Assembly: GCA_015232575.1 (NCBI GenBank)
Contig: JADFZL010000014.1
Coordinates: 1-64,000, forward strand
Length of the DNA: 64,000 nucleotides
Source of the DNA: Candidatus Rifleibacteriota bacterium
Lineage (GTDB): Bacteria; Muiribacteriota; Ozemobacteria; Ozemobacterales; Ozemobacteraceae
Direction of reading: 5' to 3'
The position numbers were made by a program, and so were the translations under genes. The notes under the pieces were generated by a model, which searched no databases, was not told the DNA's origin, and was given only the letters and a program-made list of their open reading frames with translations. Below are positions 9,301 through 17,104 of this stretch, in pieces; within the stretch, counting starts at the first letter, position 1; each line of letters opens with the position of its first letter.

Positions 9301-9596
9301 CCGCCTCCAAAAATAAGAATATCCGGACGACCGCGTTCTACAAGGGCTTTTCTCAGGAATTTGAAAAATTCTACGTGTCCGCCCTGATAAGAGCTCACTG
9401 CTACAGCCTGAACGTCTTCCTGAACTGCGGCATCAACAATTTCCATTACTCCTCTGTTGTGCCCCAGGTGAATAACTTCGGCGCCGGCAGATTGAAGAAG
9501 CCTGCGCATGAGATTAATACTCACGTCGTGCCCATCAAAAAGAGCTGTTGCAGTTACAATCCGAATCTTATTTTTGGAAGAATAGCTGATTGTCAT
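6351..9596 (-). CDS. icmF: Fused isobutyryl-CoA mutase IcmF
   Basis: Protein of about 1081 aa, the usual IcmF length. It is an adenosylcobalamin enzyme that interconverts isobutyryl-CoA and n-butyryl-CoA. Three parts are fused in order. The B12-binding domain has GHDVSINLMRR near residues 22-32. The MeaB-type GTPase chaperone has P-loop GPGGAGKSS near 202-210 and later INKFD. The mutase barrel has RFHFLTANDPAKRLSTAFDS, SLYGQDPEERMDVFGKIGES and later QTSGRSLHAQEI. I chose the ATG at 9596 because it overlaps the fabH stop as ATGA and has GGGGAG 10 bases upstream. An upstream ATG at 9635 would lie inside fabH. Phe in RFHF and the overall order favour IcmF over methylmalonyl-CoA mutase. Confidence 0.93.
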   Translation of the reverse strand: MTISYSSKNKIRIVTATALFDGHDVSINLMRRLLQSAGAEVIHLGHNRGVMEIVDAAVQEDVQAVAVSSYQGGHVEFFKFLRKALVERGRPDILIFGGGGGVILPHEAEELHNCGVTKIYSPEDARLMGLEGMIEDIIRKSDFSVNSWPKDYYENELSTSDVKRVSRALSMLELKNTDLPVSIIKQLERGRKSGASVLGVTGPGGAGKSSLVDEIIRRFLLEYPDRKYCVFSIDPSKKKTGGALLGDRIRMNSINHENVFTRSFATRGSSSELSDVVKDAVALVRKCGFDLIIVETSGIGQGDTGILDICDVSLYVMTSEYGAPMQLEKIDMLDYADVIAINKFDRRASEDAFRDVIRQVRRTRFEGKYLPDENYPVFGTIASKFNDDGVNALFRFIQSSLNRKNPSDNWQEKIQMKVSQKSSFVSPIIPQNRTNYLSEITETIRDYHRETSELKDVAEKVYSLDKISSISFGETTLEELKNARIAEYEKLPLKIQNSIESWSEFKSNYEGDTFKYTVRGKIFEVPTNTKSLAGSKIPRVSLPQFENYGDIITFLRKENVPGSFPFTAGVFPFKRSDEEPKRQFAGEGGPERTNKRFHFLTANDPAKRLSTAFDSVSLYGQDPEERMDVFGKIGESGVSISTLDDMKSLFRGFDLCDSNTSVSMTTNGPAPIMLAFFMNTAIDQQIDKAQKLKSSPLTEDEKKNIAAETLKIVRGTVQADILKEDQGQNTCVFSIDFALKMLGDIQEYFIRNEIRNYYSISISGYHIAEAGANPISQLAFTLANGFTFVEYYLSRGMKIDDFAPNLSFFFSNGMDPEYTVIGRVARRIWAIAMKKKYKANERSQKLKYHCQTSGRSLHAQEIQFNDIRTTLQALLAINDNCNSLHTNAYDEAITTPTEESVRRSMAVQMILNREYGFCKNENPLQGSYFVEYLTDMVEKAVLDEFDRISSRGGVLGAMETQYQREKIQEESMYYEMLKHSGELPIIGVNTYLNPNQNELGKKVEIELARATLPEKTERLERVNNYKKHNDQGAEKALEKLKSIILNNGNIFEELMNTAKVASVGQITSTLFSVGGQYRRNL

Positions 9597-10600
9597 ACTT
9601 GAAGTGCTCCCCATCTCATTGCGATAAGACCCCATGAAAGTCCGCCACCAAAACCTGCAAGAAGAACGATATCACCTTTTTTAATTCTCTTTTCCGTAAG
9701 TGCTTCGTGCAGACAAATAGGAATAGTACCAGCAACTGTATTTCCGTATTTTTCGAGATTACAGAAGAATTTTTCCATTGGGCATCCGAATCTTTTTGCG
9801 GCAGATTCGATTATTCTGATATTGGCCTGATGAGGGATTATCAGTGAAACATCATCAAGCGGAATTTTATTCCTTTCAAGAACCTGTTCGATCATGTCTC
9901 CAATTATTTTTGTTGAAAACTTAAAGACTTCTTTCCCATTTATTTTCACATAATGCAATTTATCTTCAACTGTTTTGGCGGTAGTTGGCATGCCCGTTCC
10001 GCCGGCAGGAATGATAATATGTTCTGATCCGGAGCCATCAGCACCAAGAAGAGTATCAAAAATACCTGACTCGCCATCATGCGACGGCCCGAGAACAATA
10101 GCACCTGCACCATCTCCGAAGAGTACACAAGTATTTCTGTCGGTAAAATCAAGTACTTTAGAAAGAATATCGCCACCAACAACAAGTGCGTAATCGATAG
10201 CCCCTGAGGCGATCATTGAAGAAGCAACCGTTGTGGCATAGGTAAACCCTGAACAGGCAACCTCAATATCCATGGCACCTGCATTTTTGCATCCGAGTTT
10301 ATCCTGCAATATACAAGCTGTCGCTGAAATAAGCCTGTCGGGAGTAAAAGATGCCAGAATTACAAGGCCGATCTTTTCCCGGGGAACGCCCGAATTATTG
10401 AGAGCCATTTCCGCAGCTGGAATGGCTATATCTGACAATTTCTGATGAGGTTCAACAAATCTTCTTTCGCGAATGCCTGTTCTTGTAATGATCCACTCTT
10501 CAGTGGTATCAACCATTTTTTCAAAATCTTTGTTAGTAACCCTTTTTTCGGGTAGATACATGCCCGTACCAAGAATTTCTGCTCTTCTTAACTGCTTCAT
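9593..10600 (-). CDS. fabH: Beta-ketoacyl-ACP synthase III
   Basis: Protein of 335 aa that starts fatty-acid synthesis by condensing an acyl-CoA primer with malonyl-ACP. The catalytic triad is visible: Cys116 in DIEVACSGF, His257 in IIPHQANIR and Asn287 in EKYGNTVAGTIP. The usual motif after Asn is SAASIP; here it is VAGTIP. The ribosome site AGGGAGG lies about 8 bases before ATG, with a promoter just upstream. The gene shares an ATGA overlap with icmF, so the primer acyl-CoA pool and its use are encoded together. That suggests a branched or butyryl primer (inference). Confidence 0.93.
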   Translation of the reverse strand: MKQLRRAEILGTGMYLPEKRVTNKDFEKMVDTTEEWIITRTGIRERRFVEPHQKLSDIAIPAAEMALNNSGVPREKIGLVILASFTPDRLISATACILQDKLGCKNAGAMDIEVACSGFTYATTVASSMIASGAIDYALVVGGDILSKVLDFTDRNTCVLFGDGAGAIVLGPSHDGESGIFDTLLGADGSGSEHIIIPAGGTGMPTTAKTVEDKLHYVKINGKEVFKFSTKIIGDMIEQVLERNKIPLDDVSLIIPHQANIRIIESAAKRFGCPMEKFFCNLEKYGNTVAGTIPICLHEALTEKRIKKGDIVLLAGFGGGLSWGLIAMRWGALQV

Positions 10601-10639
10601 ATATACAGCCTCCCTTGCAACGTGAAACGGAAATGGCTG

Positions 10640-10668
10640 AATTTAGTCTATTTTACTAAGAAAGTCAA
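10640..10668 (-). promoter_or_regulatory. Promoter of fabH-icmF
   Basis: On the minus strand TTGACT (10668-10663) and TAAATT (10645-10640) are 17 bases apart. The predicted leader to the fabH ATG is about 33 nt. Confidence 0.6.
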
Positions 10669-10734
10669 GGTGATTATGAAACATAATATTTTTTTTCTGA
10701 AACTTGTTAAAATAGAGGGAAATAAATAATTGAA

Positions 10735-10763
10735 TTGACCGGTATGCGAGGATGTGATAAACT
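10735..10763 (+). promoter_or_regulatory. Promoter of the thioredoxin-like gene
   Basis: TTGACC (10735-10740) and TAAACT (10758-10763) are 17 bases apart. A strong ribosome site, aaggagga, precedes the ATG at 10798. Confidence 0.55.
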
Positions 10764-10797
10764 CCACTAACCCTTATGAAGGAGGACGTCTAACAGA

Positions 10798-11421
10798 ATG
10801 AAGATCAGCCATGAGAATTTCCCTTTTAAAAGGTTGAAGAAGAATTTAAAGAAATGGGTTTGTGTGGCTTTTTGTCTTGGGGCATTTCTGACATCCAATA
10901 TGGTCATTTTTGCAGCAGATTCTACGCTTCCTGGAAGCAGCAAAGTAGTTATTGGTGGTGAAGGTGGCACAATTGAACCTGAAGTTGAATTGAAGATAGG
11001 TGATACTGCACCAGATTTCACTCTTCCAAATCTTGCCACAGACAAAATGGAAAGCCTCAAAGACTATCTGGGTAAGCCGATTATTTTGTTTTTCATACAA
11101 AGTGCCTGCTATTCATGCCTGCAGGAAGCCAAAGCTTTAAAAACTCTTAAAGAGCAGAATCCCGGATTGGAAATTATCGCAGTTGGAGTAGATCTTCTTG
11201 GAAAACCCATGCTTGTATCATGGGCTGCACACAATAATATCAACTACCCTGTTCTGCTTGATCCAATTTTTTCCGTACCCGAAAAATATGGCTTTTCCTA
11301 CACTCCATGCTCAGTAATTATCGGAAAAGACGGAAAAATAGTCTACATTCACGCTGGTTTCAGAGCTGATGACATCAAGGAATTTGAAAAACAGGTTTCC
11401 ATTCTTCTGAATCAAAAGTAA
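10798..11421 (+). CDS. Exported thioredoxin-like (TlpA/AhpC-type) protein
   Basis: Protein of 207 aa. Residues 20-40 form a hydrophobic export signal after a basic start. The mature part begins GDTAPDFTLPNL, a typical redoxin opening, and carries Cys104-Tyr-Ser-Cys107, a CxxC active site in the TlpA/ResA position. The CYSC pair replaces the common CxPC. Likely role: thiol reduction or cytochrome/periplasmic redox work outside the membrane. It is first in a run with three genes of unknown function. Confidence 0.8.
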   Translation: MKISHENFPFKRLKKNLKKWVCVAFCLGAFLTSNMVIFAADSTLPGSSKVVIGGEGGTIEPEVELKIGDTAPDFTLPNLATDKMESLKDYLGKPIILFFIQSACYSCLQEAKALKTLKEQNPGLEIIAVGVDLLGKPMLVSWAAHNNINYPVLLDPIFSVPEKYGFSYTPCSVIIGKDGKIVYIHAGFRADDIKEFEKQVSILLNQK

Positions 11422-11442
11422 TTTATTGATATTTTTTTGCCC

Positions 11443-11460
11443 GCCTCCCCTTTGGGAGGC
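11443..11460 (+). promoter_or_regulatory. Hairpin that buries the ribosome site of the next gene
   Basis: The arms gcctccc (11443-11449) and gggaggc (11454-11460) pair perfectly around cttt. The only good Shine-Dalgarno for the ATG at 11470 is gggagg, which lies in the 3' arm. The hairpin follows a T7 run and has no T-tract after it, so it is not a normal terminator. Confidence 0.5.
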
Positions 11461-11469
11461 GCTTCATTT

Positions 11470-11730
11470 ATGGATGATTTTAACGACAAAAGTGAGTTGT
11501 TCAAAAAGCTACTGCAGGAAGAAGACCAGAAGGTCGTTTTTCTGCAGGGAATTGTTGATACAGCTATACTTAAGATAATATATTCAAAAATGCCAAGATC
11601 AGAAGCTTTAAATCTGGTACTGAAAGTACGTGCTCTCGCGTGTGAATTGTTTCCTGATTCAGTTCAAACGTTCGATCTTGTCTATATGAACCGGTTTAAA
11701 AGAGTTATTGATGAAAATGTATCAGAGTGA
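11470..11730 (+). CDS. Hypothetical 86-aa helical protein
   Basis: I do not recognise it. It starts MDDFNDKSELFKKLLQEEDQK and looks all-helical and soluble. A TTG 33 bases upstream is an alternative start, but the ATG has gggagg 10 bases before it and is preferred. The 3' end overlaps the next gene by 20 bases, so the two are likely co-translated. Confidence 0.6.
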   Translation: MDDFNDKSELFKKLLQEEDQKVVFLQGIVDTAILKIIYSKMPRSEALNLVLKVRALACELFPDSVQTFDLVYMNRFKRVIDENVSE

Positions 11731-13255
11731 CATCCCTGTAATTAACAATTCAACTGTTAATCAGGTAAAAGAAAAAATGCTTGATTTGCTTGTACTGCTG
11801 AAAGCAAAAGCTTCTGTTTTCAAACATTCTGAAAATCCACAGACTCGCATTTATGAATATGAGTCTTTAATAACTGAAATACTTGTATATACCAAATTTT
11901 TTGAAGAATTGTACAATGCACTTGCCAATAAGAATTCAGAGCTGGAAACATTTCCAGCACTTCACGAACAACTGTCCGAACTGAAGAATTTGAATTCAAA
12001 GCTGGAGAAATCTTTTCTTGAGGAATTATCAAAAAATTCCAGATTAAATGAAACAGTCAAAACACATCTTACGACTATTGATCAGTTATCACTTCAACTC
12101 AATACTTGCAAGAGGCAAATTCAGGAATTGTCAGAAAAGAAAATATTACTTGAAGAAGATATCAAAAAGAAAGAGAATCTTCTTGCAGTTTCAGAGATGG
12201 ACGGTTTTCAGAGAGCGGCATCAAAATTACAACCAAAGCTGGCAGAAATTCAAAATGAATTAATTAGTGTCCGCGGGCTTAACGAAAAATTAGCTGCTGA
12301 TAAAAGGATTCTTGAAGAAAAAGAAAAAGTCTCTGAAATGCAGTGCAGATTTCTGGAAGAAAAGCTGAAGAATTCAAGTGGTAAAATGGAATCTCTCAAA
12401 GCAGAGTTACTCGCAGAGATAAACCGCCCACCAAGAGGGCTTCCAGAAGACAAAAACAAGATCAGAGAACTTGAGACAACTATTGATACTATGAGGCGGG
12501 AAATGGTATCATCGAATTTCGGCGAAATTGAGCAGAATATTATTGTTGCGTACAAGGCAAAATTTGAAAACCAGGAACGTGAAAAGAATTTACTGATTGA
12601 AAAACTTAAGTTGTACGAATCTGACACAACTAGTTCCAAAAAACCTGTTGAAAACAACAAATTAGCTGAAGAAAACAAAACTCTTAAACTAACTTTGAAC
12701 AACCTGCTTGAAAAAATCAAGGGGAATATTCAGGAAACAAGTGAATGCACATATTCATTTACGGAGAATGATCTTAGTACAATATTCAAATATTTTTCAG
12801 GAATCCAGAACTATATTCCAAACTTCCCTGAAATAAAAGAAATTCAGAAGTACTCTTCTGAAATCTTTCAACTTTATATTGAAAAAGGTCTCTTCAAGAA
12901 AATTCCTTCGACAGGCAACACTTTTGACGAACGATTTCACAAAGCTATTAAATGCTTTTTTTCCGGGAAGGAGTTTGATAAAATTATTGTAAAAGAAATT
13001 TCACCTGGTTTCATGCAGGGAGATAGCGTATTAAAAAAGACAGTTGTATGGGTTTGCCAGAATGTTCTTGTATGCAGTGAATGCAAAAAAGAAGCATCTT
13101 CAGAAGCTTTTAAATGCTCAGGTTGCGGAAGAGAGCTTCTTGCTTATGATGGAAAAACCACAAGAAGAAATATGTCTCTAATATACGAAGAAAACGAAGA
13201 AATTCTCGCGGTGATTAAAAACCTGAGAAGCGCTGAATCCAAAGACAACAAATAA
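11711..13255 (+). CDS. Coiled-coil protein with C-terminal zinc ribbon
   Basis: Protein of 514 aa. Residues ~60-340 are a long heptad-rich, charged coiled coil. A globular part follows (residues ~350-450). Near the C terminus CSECKK and CSGCGREL provide two CxxC pairs, a zinc-ribbon arrangement. I find no enzyme motif and no membrane segment. It overlaps the preceding small gene and is followed by a small membrane protein, suggesting a shared complex. A scaffold or nucleic-acid-linked role is only a guess. Confidence 0.7.
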   Translation: MKMYQSDIPVINNSTVNQVKEKMLDLLVLLKAKASVFKHSENPQTRIYEYESLITEILVYTKFFEELYNALANKNSELETFPALHEQLSELKNLNSKLEKSFLEELSKNSRLNETVKTHLTTIDQLSLQLNTCKRQIQELSEKKILLEEDIKKKENLLAVSEMDGFQRAASKLQPKLAEIQNELISVRGLNEKLAADKRILEEKEKVSEMQCRFLEEKLKNSSGKMESLKAELLAEINRPPRGLPEDKNKIRELETTIDTMRREMVSSNFGEIEQNIIVAYKAKFENQEREKNLLIEKLKLYESDTTSSKKPVENNKLAEENKTLKLTLNNLLEKIKGNIQETSECTYSFTENDLSTIFKYFSGIQNYIPNFPEIKEIQKYSSEIFQLYIEKGLFKKIPSTGNTFDERFHKAIKCFFSGKEFDKIIVKEISPGFMQGDSVLKKTVVWVCQNVLVCSECKKEASSEAFKCSGCGRELLAYDGKTTRRNMSLIYEENEEILAVIKNLRSAESKDNK

Positions 13256-13290
13256 TTAGATCGAAGATTAGAAAGGACGGGCAAAATAAT

Positions 13291-13491
13291 ATGGAAGAAA
13301 ATGAAAACATTGAACAAAATAACACTACAGAAGAAGCGAATGAAAATGCGACAGGCAAAAGCAATGCTGATTTGCAGATAGAAAATGTACAAAAAGATGG
13401 AGTTATTTCACTTTTTGAAAAGAGCATTGACTGGAACATTCTGTTTCTGGGAATGATTTTTGTATTTCTGCTTATGACAGCATTTTTCTGA
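13291..13491 (+). CDS. Small membrane protein (66 aa)
   Basis: It has an acidic Asn/Glu-rich N-terminal half and one C-terminal transmembrane helix (WNILFLGMIFVFLLMTAFF), so it is tail-anchored. A ribosome site, aaagga, lies ahead of the ATG. It is 35 bases after the coiled-coil gene and probably the last gene of that operon. No family is recognised. Confidence 0.55.
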   Translation: MEENENIEQNNTTEEANENATGKSNADLQIENVQKDGVISLFEKSIDWNILFLGMIFVFLLMTAFF

Positions 13492-13558
13492 AGGTTTCAA
13501 AAATAGCAATTCTCACTGTACAATAAGTCCTGGATAAAAAGAAAAAGAAAAGACAAGA

Positions 13559-13602
13559 TTTTTGTCCACAGATTACGCAGATTGCACAGATTTTCAAGAT
13601 TT
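13559..13602. repeat. Dispersed repeat of the 'gtccacagattacgcagatt' type
   Basis: A near copy lies at 16438-16494. Both contain gtcc(a/g)cagattacgc and end with cagattttcaagat. They occur only between genes. Confidence 0.65.
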
Positions 13603-13654
13603 AGGTTTTAGATTTGGGATTCTTGAGAATTAGTCGACAGGCAGTGAAGATACG

Positions 13655-13695
13655 AAAAGCGTTTCAAATAAGCTGAGCTTTTTTGAAACGCTTTT
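13655..13695. terminator. Bidirectional terminator between the small membrane protein and pspA
   Basis: The 14-base arms 13655-13668 and 13682-13695 pair perfectly, and the loop itself holds aagct/agctt. Runs of A and T at the outer ends suit both directions. Confidence 0.85.
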
Positions 13696-13714
13696 TGGGG
13701 TGATTATGCTCTTG

Positions 13715-14377
13715 TTACTTTTTCATTTTTTCTTTAAGTGCCTTAAGTTCGTCGTCAACGCTTTTCGAAACTTCAAGCTTTGCGAATTTTTCCTCAAGAG
13801 TTGTTTCTTCTATATCCTGGACAGCAGATGCAAGCGCATCTTTCTGGTTAATTTTTTCGGCCATTCTTTCGAAAGTTTCAAACAGCTCTGCCTGGTTTGT
13901 TACACTTGATACAGTATCAGTCATTTCAAGTTTCGCCTCAGCTCGTTTGTGTCTTGTCATCAGAATATGTCTCTTCGTTTTAGCTTCATCAATTTTTACT
14001 TCAAGTGCTTTATAGCTCGTTTTCAGAAATTCAACAGATTTTTTCTGATCTTCAAGTTCTTTTTGAATTGATTCAAGAATTGTGTTGTACGATTTTTTTC
14101 TTTTAAGTGCTTCTTTTGCAAGTCCTTCATCATTCGATTCAAGAGCAATCATAGCCTTCTTTTCATATTCTCCGATAAGCTTTCCATTTTCTTCTACTTT
14201 TCTTTCAAGCAGCTTTTCATCTTTCATTGATCTGGCTAGTTGGAGTTTTATTTCTCTCATATTTTCAATCATATCAGCAATAATCTGATCCAGTATTTTT
14301 TCCGGCTCTTCTGCTTTTTCCAGAGCAGCATTAATATTTGAACGTATTATCATTGAAATTTTCTTGAAGAATCCCAT
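13715..14377 (-). CDS. pspA: PspA/IM30-family protein
   Basis: Protein of 220 aa starting MGFFKKISMIIRSNINAALEKAEEPEKILDQ, the amphipathic N-terminal helix and helix 1 of PspA/Vipp1. It is entirely helical. PspA proteins bind stressed inner membranes as ESCRT-III-like assemblies. The ribosome site ggaggg lies 7 bases before ATG. No pspF, pspB or pspC is nearby, so it stands as a single gene with its own terminator. Confidence 0.9.
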   Translation of the reverse strand: MGFFKKISMIIRSNINAALEKAEEPEKILDQIIADMIENMREIKLQLARSMKDEKLLERKVEENGKLIGEYEKKAMIALESNDEGLAKEALKRKKSYNTILESIQKELEDQKKSVEFLKTSYKALEVKIDEAKTKRHILMTRHKRAEAKLEMTDTVSSVTNQAELFETFERMAEKINQKDALASAVQDIEETTLEEKFAKLEVSKSVDDELKALKEKMKK

Positions 14378-14602
14378 AATTTCCCTCCTGTTTAATTTCG
14401 GTTGTTACAATTAATATCGCATCAATTGTACCAACATTGCAGCAGAAGCCTTTTGAGGCTAAATAAGAAGAAACGAGGAGAAACTAACGGATTTACCTGT
14501 GACACTTCTGTCTTATGAGATCATTTCGCAGATTTATCAAAAAAGCTTTTCTGAAGATGCTTTCGATTGGTTTAGTCAAACGGGTGCGTCACTTTGTTCG
14601 CA

Positions 14603-16096
14603 CTATTGCTGCTCAAGTTCCTGTCTGGCTTCGATGAAAAGATTCTCTGAAATATGTGAATACTTCATAAACCAGTTATCAATTATGTTGAAAGCAGACT
14701 TATCTCTTGCAACGTTAACATGATTCAAATCAAGGATCTCAAGACCGATAAGGTTGGACCCGCGTCTCAAAATGTTTTTACTGTAAGTTGAAGATACAAG
14801 AGGTACAAGACCATCCCCCTTTGGAGTCATGTATTCCCACAACATAGGAACTACTTTTCCGTCAAAGAAAGTTATATGGGGACTCTTTCCGGCAATTATA
14901 CCAAGCTTAACCGATCGATCAATGCCCTGCTCTTCAAGTCTATAGATGAGTTTCTCTCCAAGTTCAATGGCAACTTTTATTCCCCTAGACTTCAACCAGG
15001 CGGTTGAACCACCATAATAAAGAGCATCTCTGCTGAAATTTGCATCTCCAGTTGCAGAATCTATTCCGAGAGGTAAAACACCATCTTCGGTTAAATCAAA
15101 CAGCATCTGGCATTGTCCCGGAAAATAATTTTTTCCAACATCAGGATTAATTGAAAGTTCTGTAAAATCTCTCATTTTGCCATATAATGTAACCTTTTCA
15201 GCTGCCAAAGGAGCATTAAGAGAAGACTTGCTTTTAACAAGTTCACCGGCAAGAGACAAGTTATAACCATAATATCTGAATGGTGTGTCTAGGCCTCTGA
15301 ATGGTGCAGCAATTGCGACGTATGTATCTACATCTTTTCTGAAATTGGTAAGAAAGGTTTTGGCTGGAAAAAGTTTTCGGGAATCTGAGAGATAGAGTCT
15401 CGCAGCAACATTCCCCTTGGAATGAGCAATCAGATTAACTTTAAAATTCGGATCATTCTGACGATTCAGCAGAATTCTTATTCTTGTGATCGCATCAGCG
15501 ATTATTTCACTCTGCATAATATTACAGCCCTGCGGTTGGGCAAAAGTAACGGAAAAAACAGAATATCCAAGTTCAGACATCCAGACAGCAAAGCCGCGTT
15601 TTTCATGCGGAAGATCAGACAGTTTGCCTTCCCAATGGTGGTTGTAGGGGTGTACCCACCCGCGATTTGCATTATCACATGAACCGGGAATAAAAAGCAC
15701 TGGAATACTGAAACACTTTGGATTGTCGAAATTATTCGCACAATGAAGAATAAATTCTCCTGAATGCGGAGTGGAATTTCCACCGAACCACTTCTTAATC
15801 AAGGGATTATTCTGTTTTCCTTCAGGATGAAAATTTTCCTGAACAAAACCGTTATGATTGTCTTTTAGATGCTCTACTCTCTTCCAATATGCGGCATCAT
15901 CGCCTTCAAAAACTTCCAGAGGTTCTGGTACAAAGACATCGGAAGCATTGCAGTTACAACATGAAAATGTAAACAGCAATATTATAAAAAGCTTTGCAGA
16001 TAGGCTTTCAAGATTTGAAAAATTGATTTTCCTGCTGCCGAACTTAACCATGAAGCAACTGCTACTAAAATACTCATTTTTGTTGTTCATTTCCAT
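14603..16096 (-). CDS. Exported alpha/beta-hydrolase (lipase/esterase-like)
   Basis: Protein of 497 aa. A hydrophobic segment near residues 36-50 ends in CCNCNAS, a possible lipoprotein or signal cleavage site; the preceding ~30 residues are unusually long for a signal peptide. The start ATG is supported by caggagcagg upstream. The hydrolase core has IPVLFIPGSCDNANRGW (oxyanion loop) and LIAHSKGNVAARLYL, where the nucleophile elbow is A-H-S-K-G rather than G-x-S-x-G. Likely His is in LNHVNVARDK near the C terminus. The substrate is unknown, perhaps lipid or ester. The final AREL-EQQ stretch is not conserved sequence that I know. Confidence 0.7.
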   Translation of the reverse strand: MEMNNKNEYFSSSCFMVKFGSRKINFSNLESLSAKLFIILLFTFSCCNCNASDVFVPEPLEVFEGDDAAYWKRVEHLKDNHNGFVQENFHPEGKQNNPLIKKWFGGNSTPHSGEFILHCANNFDNPKCFSIPVLFIPGSCDNANRGWVHPYNHHWEGKLSDLPHEKRGFAVWMSELGYSVFSVTFAQPQGCNIMQSEIIADAITRIRILLNRQNDPNFKVNLIAHSKGNVAARLYLSDSRKLFPAKTFLTNFRKDVDTYVAIAAPFRGLDTPFRYYGYNLSLAGELVKSKSSLNAPLAAEKVTLYGKMRDFTELSINPDVGKNYFPGQCQMLFDLTEDGVLPLGIDSATGDANFSRDALYYGGSTAWLKSRGIKVAIELGEKLIYRLEEQGIDRSVKLGIIAGKSPHITFFDGKVVPMLWEYMTPKGDGLVPLVSSTYSKNILRRGSNLIGLEILDLNHVNVARDKSAFNIIDNWFMKYSHISENLFIEARQELEQQ

Positions 16097-16509
16097 TATC
16101 CTGCTCCTGACAAATCATATAACCAGACATACATTCAGTCATCTCATTTTGCATAACAAAAAATATAAAATCGCTTTATTGAGCAATTGTAATGAATTTT
16201 AGTACCATTTGTCAAGGTGTATGATAAAAAAATCACCATTTTTTGTTCTTTTTTTTTACATATCATAAAAAATTCGCCAATTTTTGATCATAAAAATCAT
16301 TTTCTGCCTAATAATTAGCAGAATAATGATCAATATGCGCAAAGTTTGATCACAAACACGTGTTTTTCTTATGATTTCTTCAAGACCTTTTTTGGCTTGC
16401 AAAAGAAAAGGCCAAAAATGGGAAGACAAGAAAAGGTATTTGTCCGCAGATTACGCGGATTACAGGAATTACGTGGATTGCGCAGATTTTCAAGATGAGG
16501 TATGAAGTA
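16097..16509. other. AT-rich intergenic region with three TGATCA boxes
   Basis: No gene is seen. Three TGATCA boxes at 16285, 16327 and 16347 and a ctaataattag palindrome near 16308 lie in a very AT-rich stretch upstream of the hydrolase (200-260 bases from its start). The repeat at 16438-16494 lies near the end of the DUF3109 gene. Confidence 0.5.
16438..16494. repeat. Dispersed 'gtccgcagattacgcggatt' repeat, copy 2
   Basis: It is the longer version of the element at 13559-13602, with an internal extra unit (acaggaattacgtggatt). Both end cagattttcaagat. Confidence 0.65.
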
Positions 16510-17058
16510 TTATTCTGGAAGTCTCGCGAGCAGCTTTTTGTACCATTCTTTTCCCAGAATGTGAATCAAAGGTTCAGAAAATGATTTAAGTATGTGTGGT
16601 GGTCTGTCTGTTGATCTGCAATGGTCCTGAACAGCAACGTTTATTGTGTATAAATCATTACCTTCTGTAATAATTAACGGAAAGAGAGCACACCATTGGG
16701 GTTTCAGGTTCATGTATGAAACATTTCTGTCCAGACACAATGAATGAATGGAGCAGAGGACAATACCATCGTCATTTGTGAATGAAAGCGGGCATGGATG
16801 GTCAGGCGCAATCTCGCGAATATGGGTTTTTCCTTTAAATTGTTCTGTGATTCCAGCTTCAATAAACGTGCGATTTTTTCTGGATAGTTTATTTGATATA
16901 TCAGAAATATTGTTTAATATTTTTTTTTCTTCCGGAATGGAAATAGGAGCCCCGCGATTTCCAATTCTGCAGCAATTTCCGCCGCACCTATTTAAGTCGC
17001 ACTGAAAGCTGGTTTCCCATACTTCGTCAGAAATAATTACATTTTCTATAATATGCAT
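16510..17058 (-). CDS. DUF3109-family cysteine-rich protein
   Basis: Protein of 182 aa. The N-terminal CDLNRCGGNCCRIGNRGAP motif and later Cys residues (PCPL, VLCSIH, LCLDR, QWCALFP, DHCRS) match DUF3109, a family related to YkgJ-type metal-binding proteins. The biochemical role of the family is not known to me; the cysteines probably hold zinc or an Fe-S cluster. It is divergent from the HEAT-repeat gene with only 46 bases between starts. Confidence 0.8.
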   Translation of the reverse strand: MHIIENVIISDEVWETSFQCDLNRCGGNCCRIGNRGAPISIPEEKKILNNISDISNKLSRKNRTFIEAGITEQFKGKTHIREIAPDHPCPLSFTNDDGIVLCSIHSLCLDRNVSYMNLKPQWCALFPLIITEGNDLYTINVAVQDHCRSTDRPPHILKSFSEPLIHILGKEWYKKLLARLPE

Positions 17059-17104
17059 GTTTTAAAATTTCCACTTTTGAATTAGAATACGAAAAGCAAA
17101 ATTT

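Noticed and set aside
6351..9596. Methylmalonyl-CoA mutase plus separate MeaB
   Set aside because: The order B12 domain, GTPase, mutase on one chain and the GHDVSINLMRR wording fit fused IcmF.
14499..14723. Short plus-strand frame running into the end of the hydrolase gene
   Set aside because: Half of it is antisense to the hydrolase. A gaggag site lies upstream but with poor spacing, and the product resembles no protein.
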